A stretch of 64,000 nt of DNA from Duganella sp. CF517 (GCF_900110275.1 NZ_FODC01000003.1:806001-870000), one strand, 5' to 3'; counted from the stretch's first letter, positions 26,949-36,621 are shown. A program made the numbers and translations. The notes: generated by a model from the letters alone, not told the origin.

Positions 26949-28206
26949 AGCGCAACGCCTCCGCAGGTTTGACGCGGGCTGCCCACCAGCTTGGGTAGAT
27001 CGTGGCGACGAACGCCAGTACCACGGCCACGCCGCCGATCTTGAAAACGTCCGGCCAGCGCATGTCCGACGGCACGACGCTGATGTAGTAGATATCCTTG
27101 GACAAGAACTGCACTCCTAATAAATGTTCGATAAACGGCACGATGACGTCGATGTTGAGCGCCACCAGCACGCCGCCGGCCACGCCCAGAATGGTGCCGA
27201 GGATGCCCACCAGCGCGCCCTGGATCATGAAGATCTTCATGATCGACCGCGGCGAGGCGCCCAGGGTGCGCAGGATGGCGATATCGGCCTGCTTGTCGGT
27301 CACCGTCATCACCAGCGTGGAGACCAGGTTGAAGGCGGCGACCGCGATGATCAACGTCAGGATGATGAACATCATGCGCTTTTCGGTCTGCACGGCGGCG
27401 AACCAGGTGGCGTTGAGTTTGGACCAGTCGCGCATGGTCAGGTCGCCCGACATGGTGCGCTTGAGGTCCAGCGCCACCTGCGGCGCGCGGTGCATGTCGG
27501 ACAGGCGCAAGCGCAGGCCGGCCGGCGCGTCCAGGCGCAGCAGCTTTTCGGCGTCGGTCAGGTGCACGAAGGCGAACGCGGAATCGAACTCGTTGTGGCC
27601 CGCCTCGAAGATGCCGACCACATTGAAGGAGCGCATGCGCGGCAGCACGCCGGCGGGCGTGGCCTGGCCCTGGGCCAGCGCCAGGGTGACCTTCTCGCCG
27701 AGGTTGACGCGCAACGCGCGCGCCAGGTCGATCCCGAGCACGATGTTGTAGGCGCCCGGCTGCAGCGCGTTGAAATCGCCCCTGCGGGTCTGCTTGGCGA
27801 CATCGGAGACGTTCGGCTCCTGCTCCGGCAGCACGCCGCGGATGATGGCCGGGCGCAGGATGTCGTCGCGCACCAGCATGCCCTGCGTCTCGGCGAACGG
27901 CGCGGTGCCGATCACCTCCGGATTCTTGCGGGCCTCGGCGGCGGCGGCCTGCCAATTCGGCATCGAGCCGCGCCCGTCGAACACTTCCACGTGGGCCAGC
28001 ACCGACAGCATGCGCCCCGTCACGTCCTTCTGGAAGCCGTTCATCACGGACAGCACCACGATCAGCGCGGCCACGCCCAGGCCGATGCCGGCCATCGAAA
28101 TCAGCGAGATAAACGAGATAAAGCTATTGCGCCCGCTGCGCTTGCCGGCGCGCGTATAGCGCAGGCCGACCAGCCATTCAAACGGTAGATTCTTAATGAT
28201 ACTCAT
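26941..28206 (-). CDS. lolC: Lipoprotein-releasing permease LolC/E, copy 2
   Basis: 421 residues, four membrane helices with a large periplasmic domain between the first and second (about 50-270), and FtsX/MacB-type helices 2-4 (about 275-410). The ends are near-invariant between this and the next protein: [21 protein letters not shown] at the start, and [23 protein letters not shown] plus EALRYE at the end. With LolD it forms the lipoprotein extraction complex. Its paralogue upstream is so similar that calling one LolC and the other LolE is arbitrary; both look like copies of a single ancestral LolF-type permease. Confidence 0.92.
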   Translation of the reverse strand: MSIIKNLPFEWLVGLRYTRAGKRSGRNSFISFISLISMAGIGLGVAALIVVLSVMNGFQKDVTGRMLSVLAHVEVFDGRGSMPNWQAAAAEARKNPEVIGTAPFAETQGMLVRDDILRPAIIRGVLPEQEPNVSDVAKQTRRGDFNALQPGAYNIVLGIDLARALRVNLGEKVTLALAQGQATPAGVLPRMRSFNVVGIFEAGHNEFDSAFAFVHLTDAEKLLRLDAPAGLRLRLSDMHRAPQVALDLKRTMSGDLTMRDWSKLNATWFAAVQTEKRMMFIILTLIIAVAAFNLVSTLVMTVTDKQADIAILRTLGASPRSIMKIFMIQGALVGILGTILGVAGGVLVALNIDVIVPFIEHLLGVQFLSKDIYYISVVPSDMRWPDVFKIGGVAVVLAFVATIYPSWWAARVKPAEALRYE

Positions 28207-28236
28207 GTGTTCCAGCGGACAAAATCGGCGAAGTCA

Positions 28237-28269
28237 GCAGTTTGCCATATAAATAGCGTTCCATGCGTG
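28237..28269. repeat. Duplicated upstream segment, copy next to lolC
   Basis: The segment containing AGTTTGCCATATAAATAG, GC-CCATG-rich ending, matches 29599-29631 (AGTTTGCCATACAAATAG) with few changes. Both lie about 31-35 bp upstream of a lol permease start, so the tandem duplication included leader DNA. Confidence 0.7.
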
Positions 28270-28300
28270 CGGGGCGGCACACAGCCGGCGTCGATGCGCC

Positions 28301-29566
28301 TCACTCGTAGCGCAGCGCCTGGGCCGGCTTGACGCGCGCGCCGCGCCAGCTCGGGTAGATCGTCGCCACGAACGCCAGCAGCACCGAGATCACGCCGATC
28401 CGCGTGACATCGGACAGGCGCAGGTCCGAGGGCACCGAGCTGATCAGATAAATATCCTTGGACAGGAAATGCATGCCGAACAGCCCCTCGATGAACGGCA
28501 CGATGATGTGGACGTTGAGCGCCAGCACCGAACCCAGCGCGATGCCGAAGCCGGTGCCCAGCACCCCCGTCAGCCCGCCCTGGATCATGAAAATCTTCAT
28601 GATCGACGCCGGCGAGGCGCCCAAGGTGCGCAGGATGGCGATGTCGGCCTGCTTGTCGGTCACCGTCATCACCAAGGTGGCCACCAGGTTGAAGGCGGCG
28701 ACCGCGATAATCATGGTCAGGATGATGAACATCATGTTCTTCTGGCTTTTCACAGCGGCAAACCAGGTCGAATTGGCGCTGGTCCAGTCGCGCATGAACA
28801 AATCGCCCGGCATCGACTGCTTCAACTGGCGCGCCACCTCGGGCGCGCGCTGCATGTCGGCCAGGCGCAGGCGCAGGCCGGACGGCGCGGCCACCCCCGC
28901 CAGCTGCTCAGCGTCGCTGATATTGATGAAGGCCAGGCCGGAGTCGAACTGGTTGTGGCCGACCTCGAAGATGCCGCTCACGGTCAGCGACCGCACGCGC
29001 GGCTGCATGGCGCCGCCCGCGCCCGGCGCTTGCGCCCGCGCCAGCGTCACGGTCTGTCCGACCTTGACTTTCAGCGCCCTGGCCAGCTCGGCGCCCAGCA
29101 CGACGTTGAATTGTCCCGGTTTAAGCGTGTCGAGGCTGCCCTCGCGCATGCGCTCGCCGACCTCGGAAACGTTCTTCTCGGCCGACGGCAGTACGCCGCG
29201 CACCACCGACGGCCGCAGGATGTCGTCGCGGATCAGCATGCCCTCGGTTTCGACAAACGGCGCGGCGGCGCGCACCTGCGGATTGGCGGCGGCCTGGCGC
29301 GCGCGCTGCTCCCAGTCCGGCATCGCGCCGCGCAGGTCGAACACCTCGACGTGCGCCAGCACCGACAGCATGCGGGTGGTCACTTCCTTTTCGAAGCCGT
29401 TCATCACCGACAGCACCACGATCAGCGCGGCCGTGCCCAGGCCGATGCCGGCCATGGAAATCAGCGAAATGAAGGAGATAAAACTATTGCGGCCGCTACG
29501 CTTGCCGGCGCGCGTGTAGCGCAGGCCGACCAGCCATTCAAACGGTAAATTCTTGACTATGCTCAT
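28301..29566 (-). CDS. lolE: Lipoprotein-releasing permease LolC/E, copy 1
   Basis: 421 residues, exactly the same length as the downstream paralogue and with the same topology. The membrane segments are almost identical to it, while the periplasmic domain (for example PSAEKNVSEVGERMREGSL against [19 protein letters not shown]) has diverged most. E. coli LolC and LolE are far more different from each other, so this pair reflects a later duplication. It is the first gene of the lol cluster. The 94 bp between the two permease genes contains the duplicated leader. Confidence 0.92.
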   Translation of the reverse strand: MSIVKNLPFEWLVGLRYTRAGKRSGRNSFISFISLISMAGIGLGTAALIVVLSVMNGFEKEVTTRMLSVLAHVEVFDLRGAMPDWEQRARQAAANPQVRAAAPFVETEGMLIRDDILRPSVVRGVLPSAEKNVSEVGERMREGSLDTLKPGQFNVVLGAELARALKVKVGQTVTLARAQAPGAGGAMQPRVRSLTVSGIFEVGHNQFDSGLAFINISDAEQLAGVAAPSGLRLRLADMQRAPEVARQLKQSMPGDLFMRDWTSANSTWFAAVKSQKNMMFIILTMIIAVAAFNLVATLVMTVTDKQADIAILRTLGASPASIMKIFMIQGGLTGVLGTGFGIALGSVLALNVHIIVPFIEGLFGMHFLSKDIYLISSVPSDLRLSDVTRIGVISVLLAFVATIYPSWRGARVKPAQALRYE

Positions 29567-29598
29567 GGGCTAACGGGGCGATCAACTGAAGTGAGCCC

Positions 29599-29631
29599 GA
29601 AGTTTGCCATACAAATAGCATTTCATGGGTG
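29599..29631. repeat. Duplicated upstream segment, copy next to lolE
   Basis: Partner of 28237-28269, at the same distance from its gene's start codon. On the minus strand it contains GCTATTTGTATGG, a possible -10 region, so it may carry a promoter conserved through the duplication. Confidence 0.7.
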
Positions 29632-29656
29632 AAACGCCATAGCGGCGCCGACAAAT

Positions 29657-29689
29657 CGTCGCGCCGCCCGGTACGGCGGCGGCGCGACG
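29657..29689 (-). terminator. Terminator-like hairpin after the PEP-CTERM gene
   Basis: A perfect 12-bp GC-rich inverted repeat, CGTCGCGCCGCC at 29657-29668 and GGCGGCGCGACG at 29678-29689, loop of 9, ten bases past the stop at 29699. Only a weak T-tract (ATTTGTC) follows on the minus strand, so termination may be partial. Confidence 0.65.
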
Positions 29690-29698
29690 GTCAGGCTA

Positions 29699-30391
29699 TC
29701 AGGCGAACTTCGGGTTCTGGCCCGACTTGCGGCGGCCCATGAAGCCGACCAGGCCCAGGCCCAGGCCCAGCATCGCCCAGGTGCTCGCTTCCGGCACCGG
29801 TGCGGCCATCTGCACGCCCAGCAGTTCCTGCGACGCCAGGCCGTTGGAACCGACGCCGGTGAAGCTGGTGTAGGTGTAAGTATTGCTCAGCACGGTGTGC
29901 TTGGATGCCAGGTCCAGCATCTTGAAGGCGGCGTCGGCGCTCGAATCGGCACCGCTGACGAAGTACTGCGAGCCGCCGTTGTCGTAGATATTGCCGTCAT
30001 CGGCGACCAATTCCCACAGCGCCAGCTGGAACGCCTTCTGGCTGTCGGTGTCTTTGATGGCGCTGGCGTACGAGGTTTCGTACAGCGCCTTGACATTGTC
30101 CGTCAGCTTGGCGGCGGCGCCGGTGTAGACGGTGTGCGACTGCAAATCGGTGTAGGGCTGGATGCAGAACGCCAGGAAGCTGTCCTGGGCGTTGACGGTG
30201 TTGGTCAGCTCGATGACCGGAATGCCGACGAAAGGCGTGCCGTTGAAGTTCTGACCGTCGAAGTTGACCACCAGGCCGCCGGCGCCGATGATAGGGTTGG
30301 AGTTGTAGGTCTGGCCGGCGAAGGCGGCGCCCGAGAAGGCGACGGAGACGGCGAAGACGGCTGCTTTGATGGCGTTGAATTTGATTTGCAT
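29699..30391 (-). CDS. PEP-CTERM sorting domain protein
   Basis: 230 residues. N-terminal signal peptide (to about residue 25, AVFAVSVAFSGAAFA), a middle domain with FLAFCIQPYTDLQ and FQLALWELVADDGN, and a C-terminal PEP-CTERM tripartite signal: PVPEASTWAMLGLGLGLVG, then FMGRRKS. Such tails are recognised by exosortase for transfer to the cell surface, usually in bacteria making exopolysaccharide. The middle resembles the thioester-like surface proteins common in this group. The EpsH/exosortase genes are not in the window. AGAAGAAAAA precedes the start. It lies downstream of the giant repeat gene, 61 bp apart. Confidence 0.9.
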   Translation of the reverse strand: MQIKFNAIKAAVFAVSVAFSGAAFAGQTYNSNPIIGAGGLVVNFDGQNFNGTPFVGIPVIELTNTVNAQDSFLAFCIQPYTDLQSHTVYTGAAAKLTDNVKALYETSYASAIKDTDSQKAFQLALWELVADDGNIYDNGGSQYFVSGADSSADAAFKMLDLASKHTVLSNTYTYTSFTGVGSNGLASQELLGVQMAAPVPEASTWAMLGLGLGLVGFMGRRKSGQNPKFA

Positions 30392-30452
30392 GATATTTTT
30401 TCTTCTATAAAGTAAATGTCGTTTTAATGCTTAGGGAGAAACTGAACCAAAG

Positions 30453-33400
30453 TTATGCGAACTCGATCTGGCACTGCTGGCTTTGACCCACCAGTTGAAC
30501 CGCCTGCGCGCCCTCGGCCATCAGGTCGGCCATGCTCGGCAGGGTCACGCCGGCCGCCGCCGCGTCGGCCGCGGCGACGTTGAAGTAGACGTCGGTCATG
30601 TCGGCGGTTTTGCCATTGCTCATGGTCACGCTGCTGCGCTCCAGATGCAGGTTGTTGTTGGCATCGAGGAACGGCAGTTCGGTGTAGCCCACGTTCAGGC
30701 TCGCCACGCCGGCCGCCTTCAGCGACACCAGCTCGCCGGCGTCGGTCTTGCCGTCGCTGTTGGCGTCCTGCCAGATCAGCAGGCTGCCGAACAGCGCGTC
30801 CGAGGCGTTGACCACGCCGTCGCCGTTGCTGTCGTAGCTGGCCAGCTTGGCGAAGCCCGAGCCCTTGCCGGTGCCGCCGAACAGTTCGCTGATGTTGTCG
30901 ATGCTGCCGTTGCCGTTGCTGTCGACCGCCAGGAAACCGTCGCCCTTGGACAGCCAGCCCGACTGGATCGCCTTGCCGCTGCCCAGCAGGTCGAAACTGC
31001 CCTGCATGTCGCCACGGGCGATGGTGTGGATGCCGTCGCCGTTCAGGTCGATGGCGATCGGCGTGATGCCGGCGTCCCAGCTCATGTCGTTTTCGCCCGA
31101 GCTCAGGTTGATGGTGTCGGTCTTGGTGACGTTGACCTTGGAAACCATGTCGCCGTTGACGTCCGAATCGATGGCGTCGTTGCCGCCGGTGTTCTTCACG
31201 CCCCACTTCCAGTCATTCATGTTGTAGTTCTTGAAGATGACGTTGGACTTGTCGAACACCAGGTAATAGTTGCCCGGCGTCAAGTCCGCGAACTTGTAGT
31301 TGCCGTTGACGTCGGTCTTGACCGTGGCCAGTTTGGTGTTGGCGGTGTTGTACAGCGACACGGTGATGCCGCCGATGCCCTCCTCGCCACTGTCCTGCAC
31401 GCCGTTGTGGTTGGCGTCGCGCCAGACCTTGTCGCCGATGCTGGCCTTGCGGTAGATGCCCGCGTCGACCGTGCGCAGCTGTTCGCCGGTGGCCAGGTTG
31501 ATGGTGTCGGTGCGGCCGGTGTTGCCGCTGGCGCTGGTGACATCCGAATCTTTGGTGTAGTCGCCGGCGTCGGCCTTGGTGAAGAACCAGCCGGTGCTTT
31601 TGACCACTTCGACCTGGTAATTGCCCGACTGCAGGCCGTCGAACAGGTACTTGCCGCCGTTGGCGGTGACCACGGTCTGCTTGAGCACGTTATTGGCGTC
31701 GTACAATTTGACGGTGACCCCGTCGACGCCACGCTCGCCCGCGTCCTGCAGGCCGTTGTAGTTGACGTCTTCCCAGATGGTGTCGCCGATGCTGGCGGCC
31801 TTGACCAGGCCGGCGTCATGGGTCTTGTCGTTGACGCCGGAGGCCAGCGTGATCTGGCCGCTTTTTCCGGTGGCGTCCACGTCCGAGTCGAGGCTATCGT
31901 TGCTGCCCTGGTTCTGCTTGGTGAACAGATAGCCGTCGACCGCCGCGAACTTGACCGAATACTTGCCGGGACCGAGGTCGTTGAACGAGTACAGGCCGCT
32001 GGCGTCGGTGGTGGTGGTGCCGACCGCCACGTTTTTCTCGTTGTACAAGGTCACGCCCACGCCCTTGGCGCCGGCTTCGCCGCTTTGCTGGACGCCGTCG
32101 CCGTTGGTATCGAACCAGACCTTGTCGCCGATGCTGCCCTTCTGATAAAGGCCGGCGTCCATGTTGGTGACGTTCTGGCCGGCCGCGACGGTCACGGTGC
32201 CGAGGTTGCCACTGGCGTTGGCGTCGCTGTCGATGTCGTTGTTGGCGCCGACGTCCTGGGCGGTGACGGTGTAGCCGGTCGGGGTTTTGATGGCGACCGC
32301 GTAGGTGCCCGCCTCGACGCTGAACTTGTAGTTGCCGTTGTTGTCGGTGGTGGTGGTCTTGAGCACCTTGCCGGCGGTGTCGCGCAATTCGACGGTGACG
32401 CCGGATTTACCCGCTTCGCCGCCGTCCTGCAGGCCGTTGCCGTTGTTGTCGAGCCAGACGCGGTCGCCGATGGTGGCGGCCGCCACGACGCCGGCGTCGA
32501 CGGTCTTGTCGACCTGGCCCGAGGCCAGGGTGAAGGTGTGCGAGCGGCCGGCGGCGTTGACGTCCGAGTCGACGGCGTCGTTGCCGCCCTGGTTGGCGCT
32601 GGTGAAGGCCATGCCCTCCGGCAAGCTCGCCTTGTCGAACACGACGCTGTAGTTGCCCGGCTTGAGGCCCGAGAACTGGTAGTTGCCGTTGGCGTCGGTG
32701 GTGACGCTGGCGCCGACCTGCTTGCCGTCGGCATCGAACAGGCTGACCTTGACGTTGCAGACGCCCGCTTCGCCGCTGTCCTGCACGCCGTTCTTGTTGG
32801 TGTCGAGCCAGACGCGGTCGCCCACGGCGGCGGTCTTGTACAGGCCGGCATCGATGGTGTTGTTGACCTCGCCCGCCTTCAGCACGATGGTGTCGCTCTG
32901 GCCGGTGGCGCCGACATCGCTGTCCTTGGCGTCGTCCGCGCCGGCATCCTTGCCGGTGAACACATAACCGGCCGGCGCCTTGACCGAGACGGTGTAGCTG
33001 CCGGGGTCGGCGGTGAAGTTGTAACGGCCGGCGGCGTCGGTGCTGGTGGTTTGCACCACGTTGCCGCTGGCGTCCTTGAGCTCGACGGTCACGTTGCCGA
33101 TGCCCGCCTCGCCGCTGTCCTGTACCCCGTTGGCGTTCTTGTCTTCCCAGACGGTGTCGCCCAGCTTGGCCTGGACCACGACCACGCCGGCGTCGAGGTC
33201 GGTGTTGTTGGCGCCCGAGACCAGGGTCACCTGGGCGGTGGCGCCGGTGCCGGCGTTGGCGTCGGAGTCGGCCGCGTCGTTACCGCCCTGGTCGGCGGTG
33301 GTGAAGGTATGGCCGGCCGGCAAGGTGGCCTTGTCGAACTGCACGCTGTAGGTGCCCGGCTTGAGATTGGTGAAGCTGTAGCCGCCGTTGGCGTCGGTGG

Positions 33401-35246
33401 TGGCGCTGGCGCCGACCGGCTTGCCGCTGGCGTCGAGCAAGGTGACCTTGACGCCGGCCACGCCCGCTTCGCCGGCGTCCTGCACGCCGTTGCGGTTGGC
33501 GTCGAGCCAGACGCGGTCGCCCAGCGAGGCGGCGCGGTACAGGCCGGCGTCGATGGTGTTGTCGACCTGGCCCGGGGTCAGCGTGACCAGGCCGCTCTGG
33601 CCGGTCGCGTCGATATTGCTGTCGGTGGCCGTGTTGCCGCCGGCGTTCTGGCCGGTGACGGTCATGCCGGCCGGCGCGGTGACGGCGATCTGGTACTGGC
33701 CGGCATCGACGGTGAAGCTGTAGTTGCCGTCGGCGCCGGTGGTGGTGGTGGCGACCACGTTGCCGCCGGCGTCGCGCAACTCGACGTTGACGCCGACCAG
33801 GCCGGCTTCGCCGGCGTCCTGCACGCCGTTGCCGTTGCTGTCTTCCCACACCCGGTCGCCCAGGGTGGCGCGCTCGGCGACGATGCCGGCGTCGACGGTC
33901 TGGTTGTTCTCGCCGGAGGCCAGGGTCACCTGGGTGGTGCGGCCGGTGGCGTCGGCGTTCGAATCTGTGGCCGCGTCGGCGCCCTGGCCCGGCGCGGTGA
34001 ACAGGTGGTGCGCCGGCAGGCTGGCCTGGTCGAACTGCACGCTGTAGGTGCCGGGCTTGAGGTCGGTGAACTGGTAGTGGCCGTTGGCGTCGGTGCTGAC
34101 GGCGGCGCCGACCGGATTGCCGTTGGCGTCGAGCAAGGTGACACGCACGCCGGCCACGCCCGCCTCGCCGGCGTCCTGGGTGCCGTTGCGGTTGGCGTCG
34201 TACCAGACGGTGTCGCCCAGCGACGCCGCGCGGTACAGGCCGGCGTCGGCCTTGTTGTTGGTCTCGCCCGGGGCCAGCGCGATCGGGCCGGTGTTGCCGG
34301 CGGCGTCGATGTCGCTGTCGGTGGCGTCGTCGCCGCCCAGGTCCTGGCCGACCGGTTTGAAGCCGGCCGGCGCCTTGACCGACACCGAGTAGGTGCCGGC
34401 GTCGACGTCGAAGTGGTATTTACCGGTGGCGTCGGTGGTGGTGCTGGCGACCACGGTGCCCGCGCCGTCCTTGAGCTCGACCACGACATTGCCGATGCCC
34501 GCCTCGCCGGCGTCCTGCACGCCATTGCCGTTGCCGTCTTCCCAGACGAAGTCGCCCAGATGGGCGGGCGGTACCTTGAACGTCAGGTAGTTAGGCGTGG
34601 CGCTGGTGTCGGCGGCGTTGCAGCCGACCAGGCCGCCCGCGTCGCGGACCTTGAAGCCGATGTCGAAACTGCCGGAGGTGCTCTGGCTCGGCTCGAAGGC
34701 GAGCTTGCCGGCGGCGATGTCGGCGGCCGACACTTCGGTGTTGGCGGCGACGGCCACGCCGTTGAGCAGCAATTTGCCGGCGGTCGGCAGTGAAGTGATG
34801 ATGACGGACTGGAACGCGTCGTGCTCGACGGCGTCGACGAAGCCGAAGTCGTTTTGCGACAGCACCACGGCGTTGCCGTTGTCAAGATTAAAGGTTTTGT
34901 TGGCGGCGGTGGGCGCGTCGTTGACCGGATCGACGATCACTTGCAGGGTCATGGTCACGGTATTGCCGCCGCCCTGGTCCACGACGAATTCGATGGTGGT
35001 GAACTGGCCGTTGTAATCGGCGTGCCATTGTCCCGGACGGATATAGACGGTGTCCGCATCGACCTTGCCGAACAGCGGGGTGTTCTTGGTCGACGTGGTG
35101 CCGTCCGGCAGCACAACGTACATGGCGCTCACATTGAGTGAGGCGCTTGCCGCGTAGCCCGCCGCGGTCAGAATGTCTCGCACATCGTAAGTACCTTCGG
35201 TATCTTCGCAAATGTGAATAGAGGTAGCAAGGTTGATCGAACTCAT
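30453..35246 (-). CDS. Giant SdrD-B-repeat secreted/surface protein
   Basis: 1597 residues. Residues 1 to about 228 have no signal peptide and form one or two cadherin/Ig-like domains (DPVNDAPTAANKTF). Ten SdrD-B-type domains of about 110 residues follow, each opening with GD-x-VW-x-D-x-N-x-NG-x-QD-x-GE, a calcium-binding loop. After about residue 1385 comes a domain rich in D-x-N-G-D-G loops (IAIDLNGDGIHT, SNGNGSIDNISELFGG, SYDSNGDGVVNASDALF), of the kind found at the C-terminus of type I secreted RTX-like proteins. There is no PEP-CTERM or LPXTG tail. It is most likely an adhesive surface filament exported by a type I system located elsewhere. Export route is inferred. Confidence 0.88.
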   Translation of the reverse strand: MSSINLATSIHICEDTEGTYDVRDILTAAGYAASASLNVSAMYVVLPDGTTSTKNTPLFGKVDADTVYIRPGQWHADYNGQFTTIEFVVDQGGGNTVTMTLQVIVDPVNDAPTAANKTFNLDNGNAVVLSQNDFGFVDAVEHDAFQSVIITSLPTAGKLLLNGVAVAANTEVSAADIAAGKLAFEPSQSTSGSFDIGFKVRDAGGLVGCNAADTSATPNYLTFKVPPAHLGDFVWEDGNGNGVQDAGEAGIGNVVVELKDGAGTVVASTTTDATGKYHFDVDAGTYSVSVKAPAGFKPVGQDLGGDDATDSDIDAAGNTGPIALAPGETNNKADAGLYRAASLGDTVWYDANRNGTQDAGEAGVAGVRVTLLDANGNPVGAAVSTDANGHYQFTDLKPGTYSVQFDQASLPAHHLFTAPGQGADAATDSNADATGRTTQVTLASGENNQTVDAGIVAERATLGDRVWEDSNGNGVQDAGEAGLVGVNVELRDAGGNVVATTTTGADGNYSFTVDAGQYQIAVTAPAGMTVTGQNAGGNTATDSNIDATGQSGLVTLTPGQVDNTIDAGLYRAASLGDRVWLDANRNGVQDAGEAGVAGVKVTLLDASGKPVGASATTDANGGYSFTNLKPGTYSVQFDKATLPAGHTFTTADQGGNDAADSDANAGTGATAQVTLVSGANNTDLDAGVVVVQAKLGDTVWEDKNANGVQDSGEAGIGNVTVELKDASGNVVQTTSTDAAGRYNFTADPGSYTVSVKAPAGYVFTGKDAGADDAKDSDVGATGQSDTIVLKAGEVNNTIDAGLYKTAAVGDRVWLDTNKNGVQDSGEAGVCNVKVSLFDADGKQVGASVTTDANGNYQFSGLKPGNYSVVFDKASLPEGMAFTSANQGGNDAVDSDVNAAGRSHTFTLASGQVDKTVDAGVVAAATIGDRVWLDNNGNGLQDGGEAGKSGVTVELRDTAGKVLKTTTTDNNGNYKFSVEAGTYAVAIKTPTGYTVTAQDVGANNDIDSDANASGNLGTVTVAAGQNVTNMDAGLYQKGSIGDKVWFDTNGDGVQQSGEAGAKGVGVTLYNEKNVAVGTTTTDASGLYSFNDLGPGKYSVKFAAVDGYLFTKQNQGSNDSLDSDVDATGKSGQITLASGVNDKTHDAGLVKAASIGDTIWEDVNYNGLQDAGERGVDGVTVKLYDANNVLKQTVVTANGGKYLFDGLQSGNYQVEVVKSTGWFFTKADAGDYTKDSDVTSASGNTGRTDTINLATGEQLRTVDAGIYRKASIGDKVWRDANHNGVQDSGEEGIGGITVSLYNTANTKLATVKTDVNGNYKFADLTPGNYYLVFDKSNVIFKNYNMNDWKWGVKNTGGNDAIDSDVNGDMVSKVNVTKTDTINLSSGENDMSWDAGITPIAIDLNGDGIHTIARGDMQGSFDLLGSGKAIQSGWLSKGDGFLAVDSNGNGSIDNISELFGGTGKGSGFAKLASYDSNGDGVVNASDALFGSLLIWQDANSDGKTDAGELVSLKAAGVASLNVGYTELPFLDANNNLHLERSSVTMSNGKTADMTDVYFNVAAADAAAAGVTLPSMADLMAEGAQAVQLVGQSQQCQIEFA
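31080..34562 (-). repeat. Ten SdrD-B coding repeats, two alternating types
   Basis: Ten tandem units of about 330-350 bp, each with the GD-x-VW start. Units 1, 3 and 5 carry VELKD/VELRD and a PAGF-like motif; units 2, 4 and 6 carry VTLLDANG/SLFDADG and a SLPAG/SLPEG motif. Units 7-10 are more divergent. The alternation suggests that a two-domain block was duplicated. Confidence 0.85.
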
Positions 35247-35544
35247 GTCGTAAAGCCTTCGTATTCTTCTAAAAATTGAGGGAGCTGAACGGCTGCTGTC
35301 ACATGGTTAAGGTGGTCAGCGGCGCGGCACGCGAAGGCATACACGGACGTTAAGTGATGCCTGCAAATCATCTAAGTTGCCCATATTACATATAAATTTG
35401 ATTTCGGACAATTGATATTTATCCATGTTCGTGATTTTCTTTTCAATATCCTTTCGGAATGTTGTATTTTAAACTTGACAACTTCGGCCCGACTTTGCTT
35501 GAAAGATTTTTTCGGCCCCCGCCGCAATGCCCTACAATCTCGGG
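35247..35544. other. Non-coding divergent region upstream of the giant repeat gene
   Basis: About 298 bp with lower GC than the surroundings, including ATTACATATAAATTTGATTT-like AT-rich sequence at 35385-35405. It must hold the promoters of the giant protein (minus) and of the recJ-side gene (plus). No clear palindrome or riboswitch was seen. Confidence 0.5.
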
Positions 35545-36621
35545 ATGACTGAAATCACCCTTGTTCTGCCGTACGCCCTGCCCCCGCAGGAAATGGCCCG
35601 CGACCTGCTCCGCGCCCTGCAAACACCCGCCCTGGCGGCGCTGATAGCGCGCCACAGCGATGCCAACACCACCGTTTTTGACAACAACAGCCGCGTGCTA
35701 CCGCATGAAGCGTGGCTCAGCCACGCGCTCGGCCTGGCGCCGGCGCCCGAGCGCCCGGACACCGGCGCCCCGGTGGCCACCGCCGCCATGCGTGGTTGCG
35801 GCCCGGAGCTCGCGGCCGCGGCGGCCAGCGGCCACTGGTTCATCGTGCAGCCGGCCAATATCCAGATCTCGCGCACGCACTCGCTGCTGTCGGACCCGCG
35901 CGCGCTGCAACTGACCGAGGACGAATCGCGCGGCCTGTACGACCTCGCCCGCCCCTACTTCGAGGAGCTGGGCAAGCCGCTGCTGTACGCCACGCCGGGA
36001 CTGTGGTTCGCCCGCGCGGACGATTGGTCCGGCCTGCGCACCGCCTCGCCGGACGCCGCCACCACCCAGTACATCAGCGACTGGGTGCCGGAGGGCGAAC
36101 GTGCGCGCGACTACCGCAAGCTGCAAAACGAGATCCAGATGCTGTGGCACGAACACCCGGTCAACGAAGCGCGCCATGAACGCGGCCTGCAACAGGTCAA
36201 CTCGTTCTGGCTGTGGGGCGGCTCCGCGCCTGTCACGCCGGCGGCGCTGCCGTTGTGGGTGGCCGGCGCCGGCGCGCCGTCGTGGATGCAGGCGCTGGCC
36301 GCGCCCGGACGGCGCGAGCCGGAGGCGGCGCGGCTGATCGCCGATGCGCGCGACGGCGCCGCCGCCACCGCCGTGCTGGCGGAACTGATCCCGTCGGCGC
36401 AAACCGGCGACTGGGCCGACTGGCTGGCCCGCGTACAGCGCCTGGAACAGGAGTGGTTCGCGCCGCTGCTGGCGGCGCTGAAGGATGGCCGCATCGGCCG
36501 CGTCACCCTGGTGCTGAGCCACCGTCACGGCTGGATGACGGTATCGAGCACCAAGCTCGCCCAGCGCAAATTCTGGCGCCAGCAGAACCTGAACACTTTA
36601 TTGAGCACCGTCCGCACATGA
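35545..36621 (+). CDS. Conserved hypothetical protein upstream of recJ (COG4255-like)
   Basis: 358 residues from ATG 35545; an earlier ATG at 35527 would add six residues, and neither has a strong ribosome site. The protein has an acidic/Ala-rich body with WFIVQPANIQISRTHSLL near residue 100, a NSFWLWGGSAP segment near 220 and a C-terminal LVLSHRHGWMTV. This matches a beta-proteobacterial family, sometimes mislabelled phosphoglycerate mutase, that regularly precedes recJ. Function unknown. Its stop overlaps the recJ start by four bases (ATGA), so expression is coupled to a DNA-repair exonuclease. Confidence 0.75.
   Translation: MTEITLVLPYALPPQEMARDLLRALQTPALAALIARHSDANTTVFDNNSRVLPHEAWLSHALGLAPAPERPDTGAPVATAAMRGCGPELAAAAASGHWFIVQPANIQISRTHSLLSDPRALQLTEDESRGLYDLARPYFEELGKPLLYATPGLWFARADDWSGLRTASPDAATTQYISDWVPEGERARDYRKLQNEIQMLWHEHPVNEARHERGLQQVNSFWLWGGSAPVTPAALPLWVAGAGAPSWMQALAAPGRREPEAARLIADARDGAAATAVLAELIPSAQTGDWADWLARVQRLEQEWFAPLLAALKDGRIGRVTLVLSHRHGWMTVSSTKLAQRKFWRQQNLNTLLSTVRT

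Noticed and set aside
31080..34562. Regular repeats that could be read as a CRISPR array
   Set aside because: Units are about 330 bp, translate to protein domains and lack short constant repeats with unique spacers.
30483..34793. A 1436-residue open frame on the + strand across the giant repeat gene
   Set aside because: Antisense shadow of the high-GC SdrD-B repeats; its product is low-complexity Val/Gly/Ala-rich with no family features.
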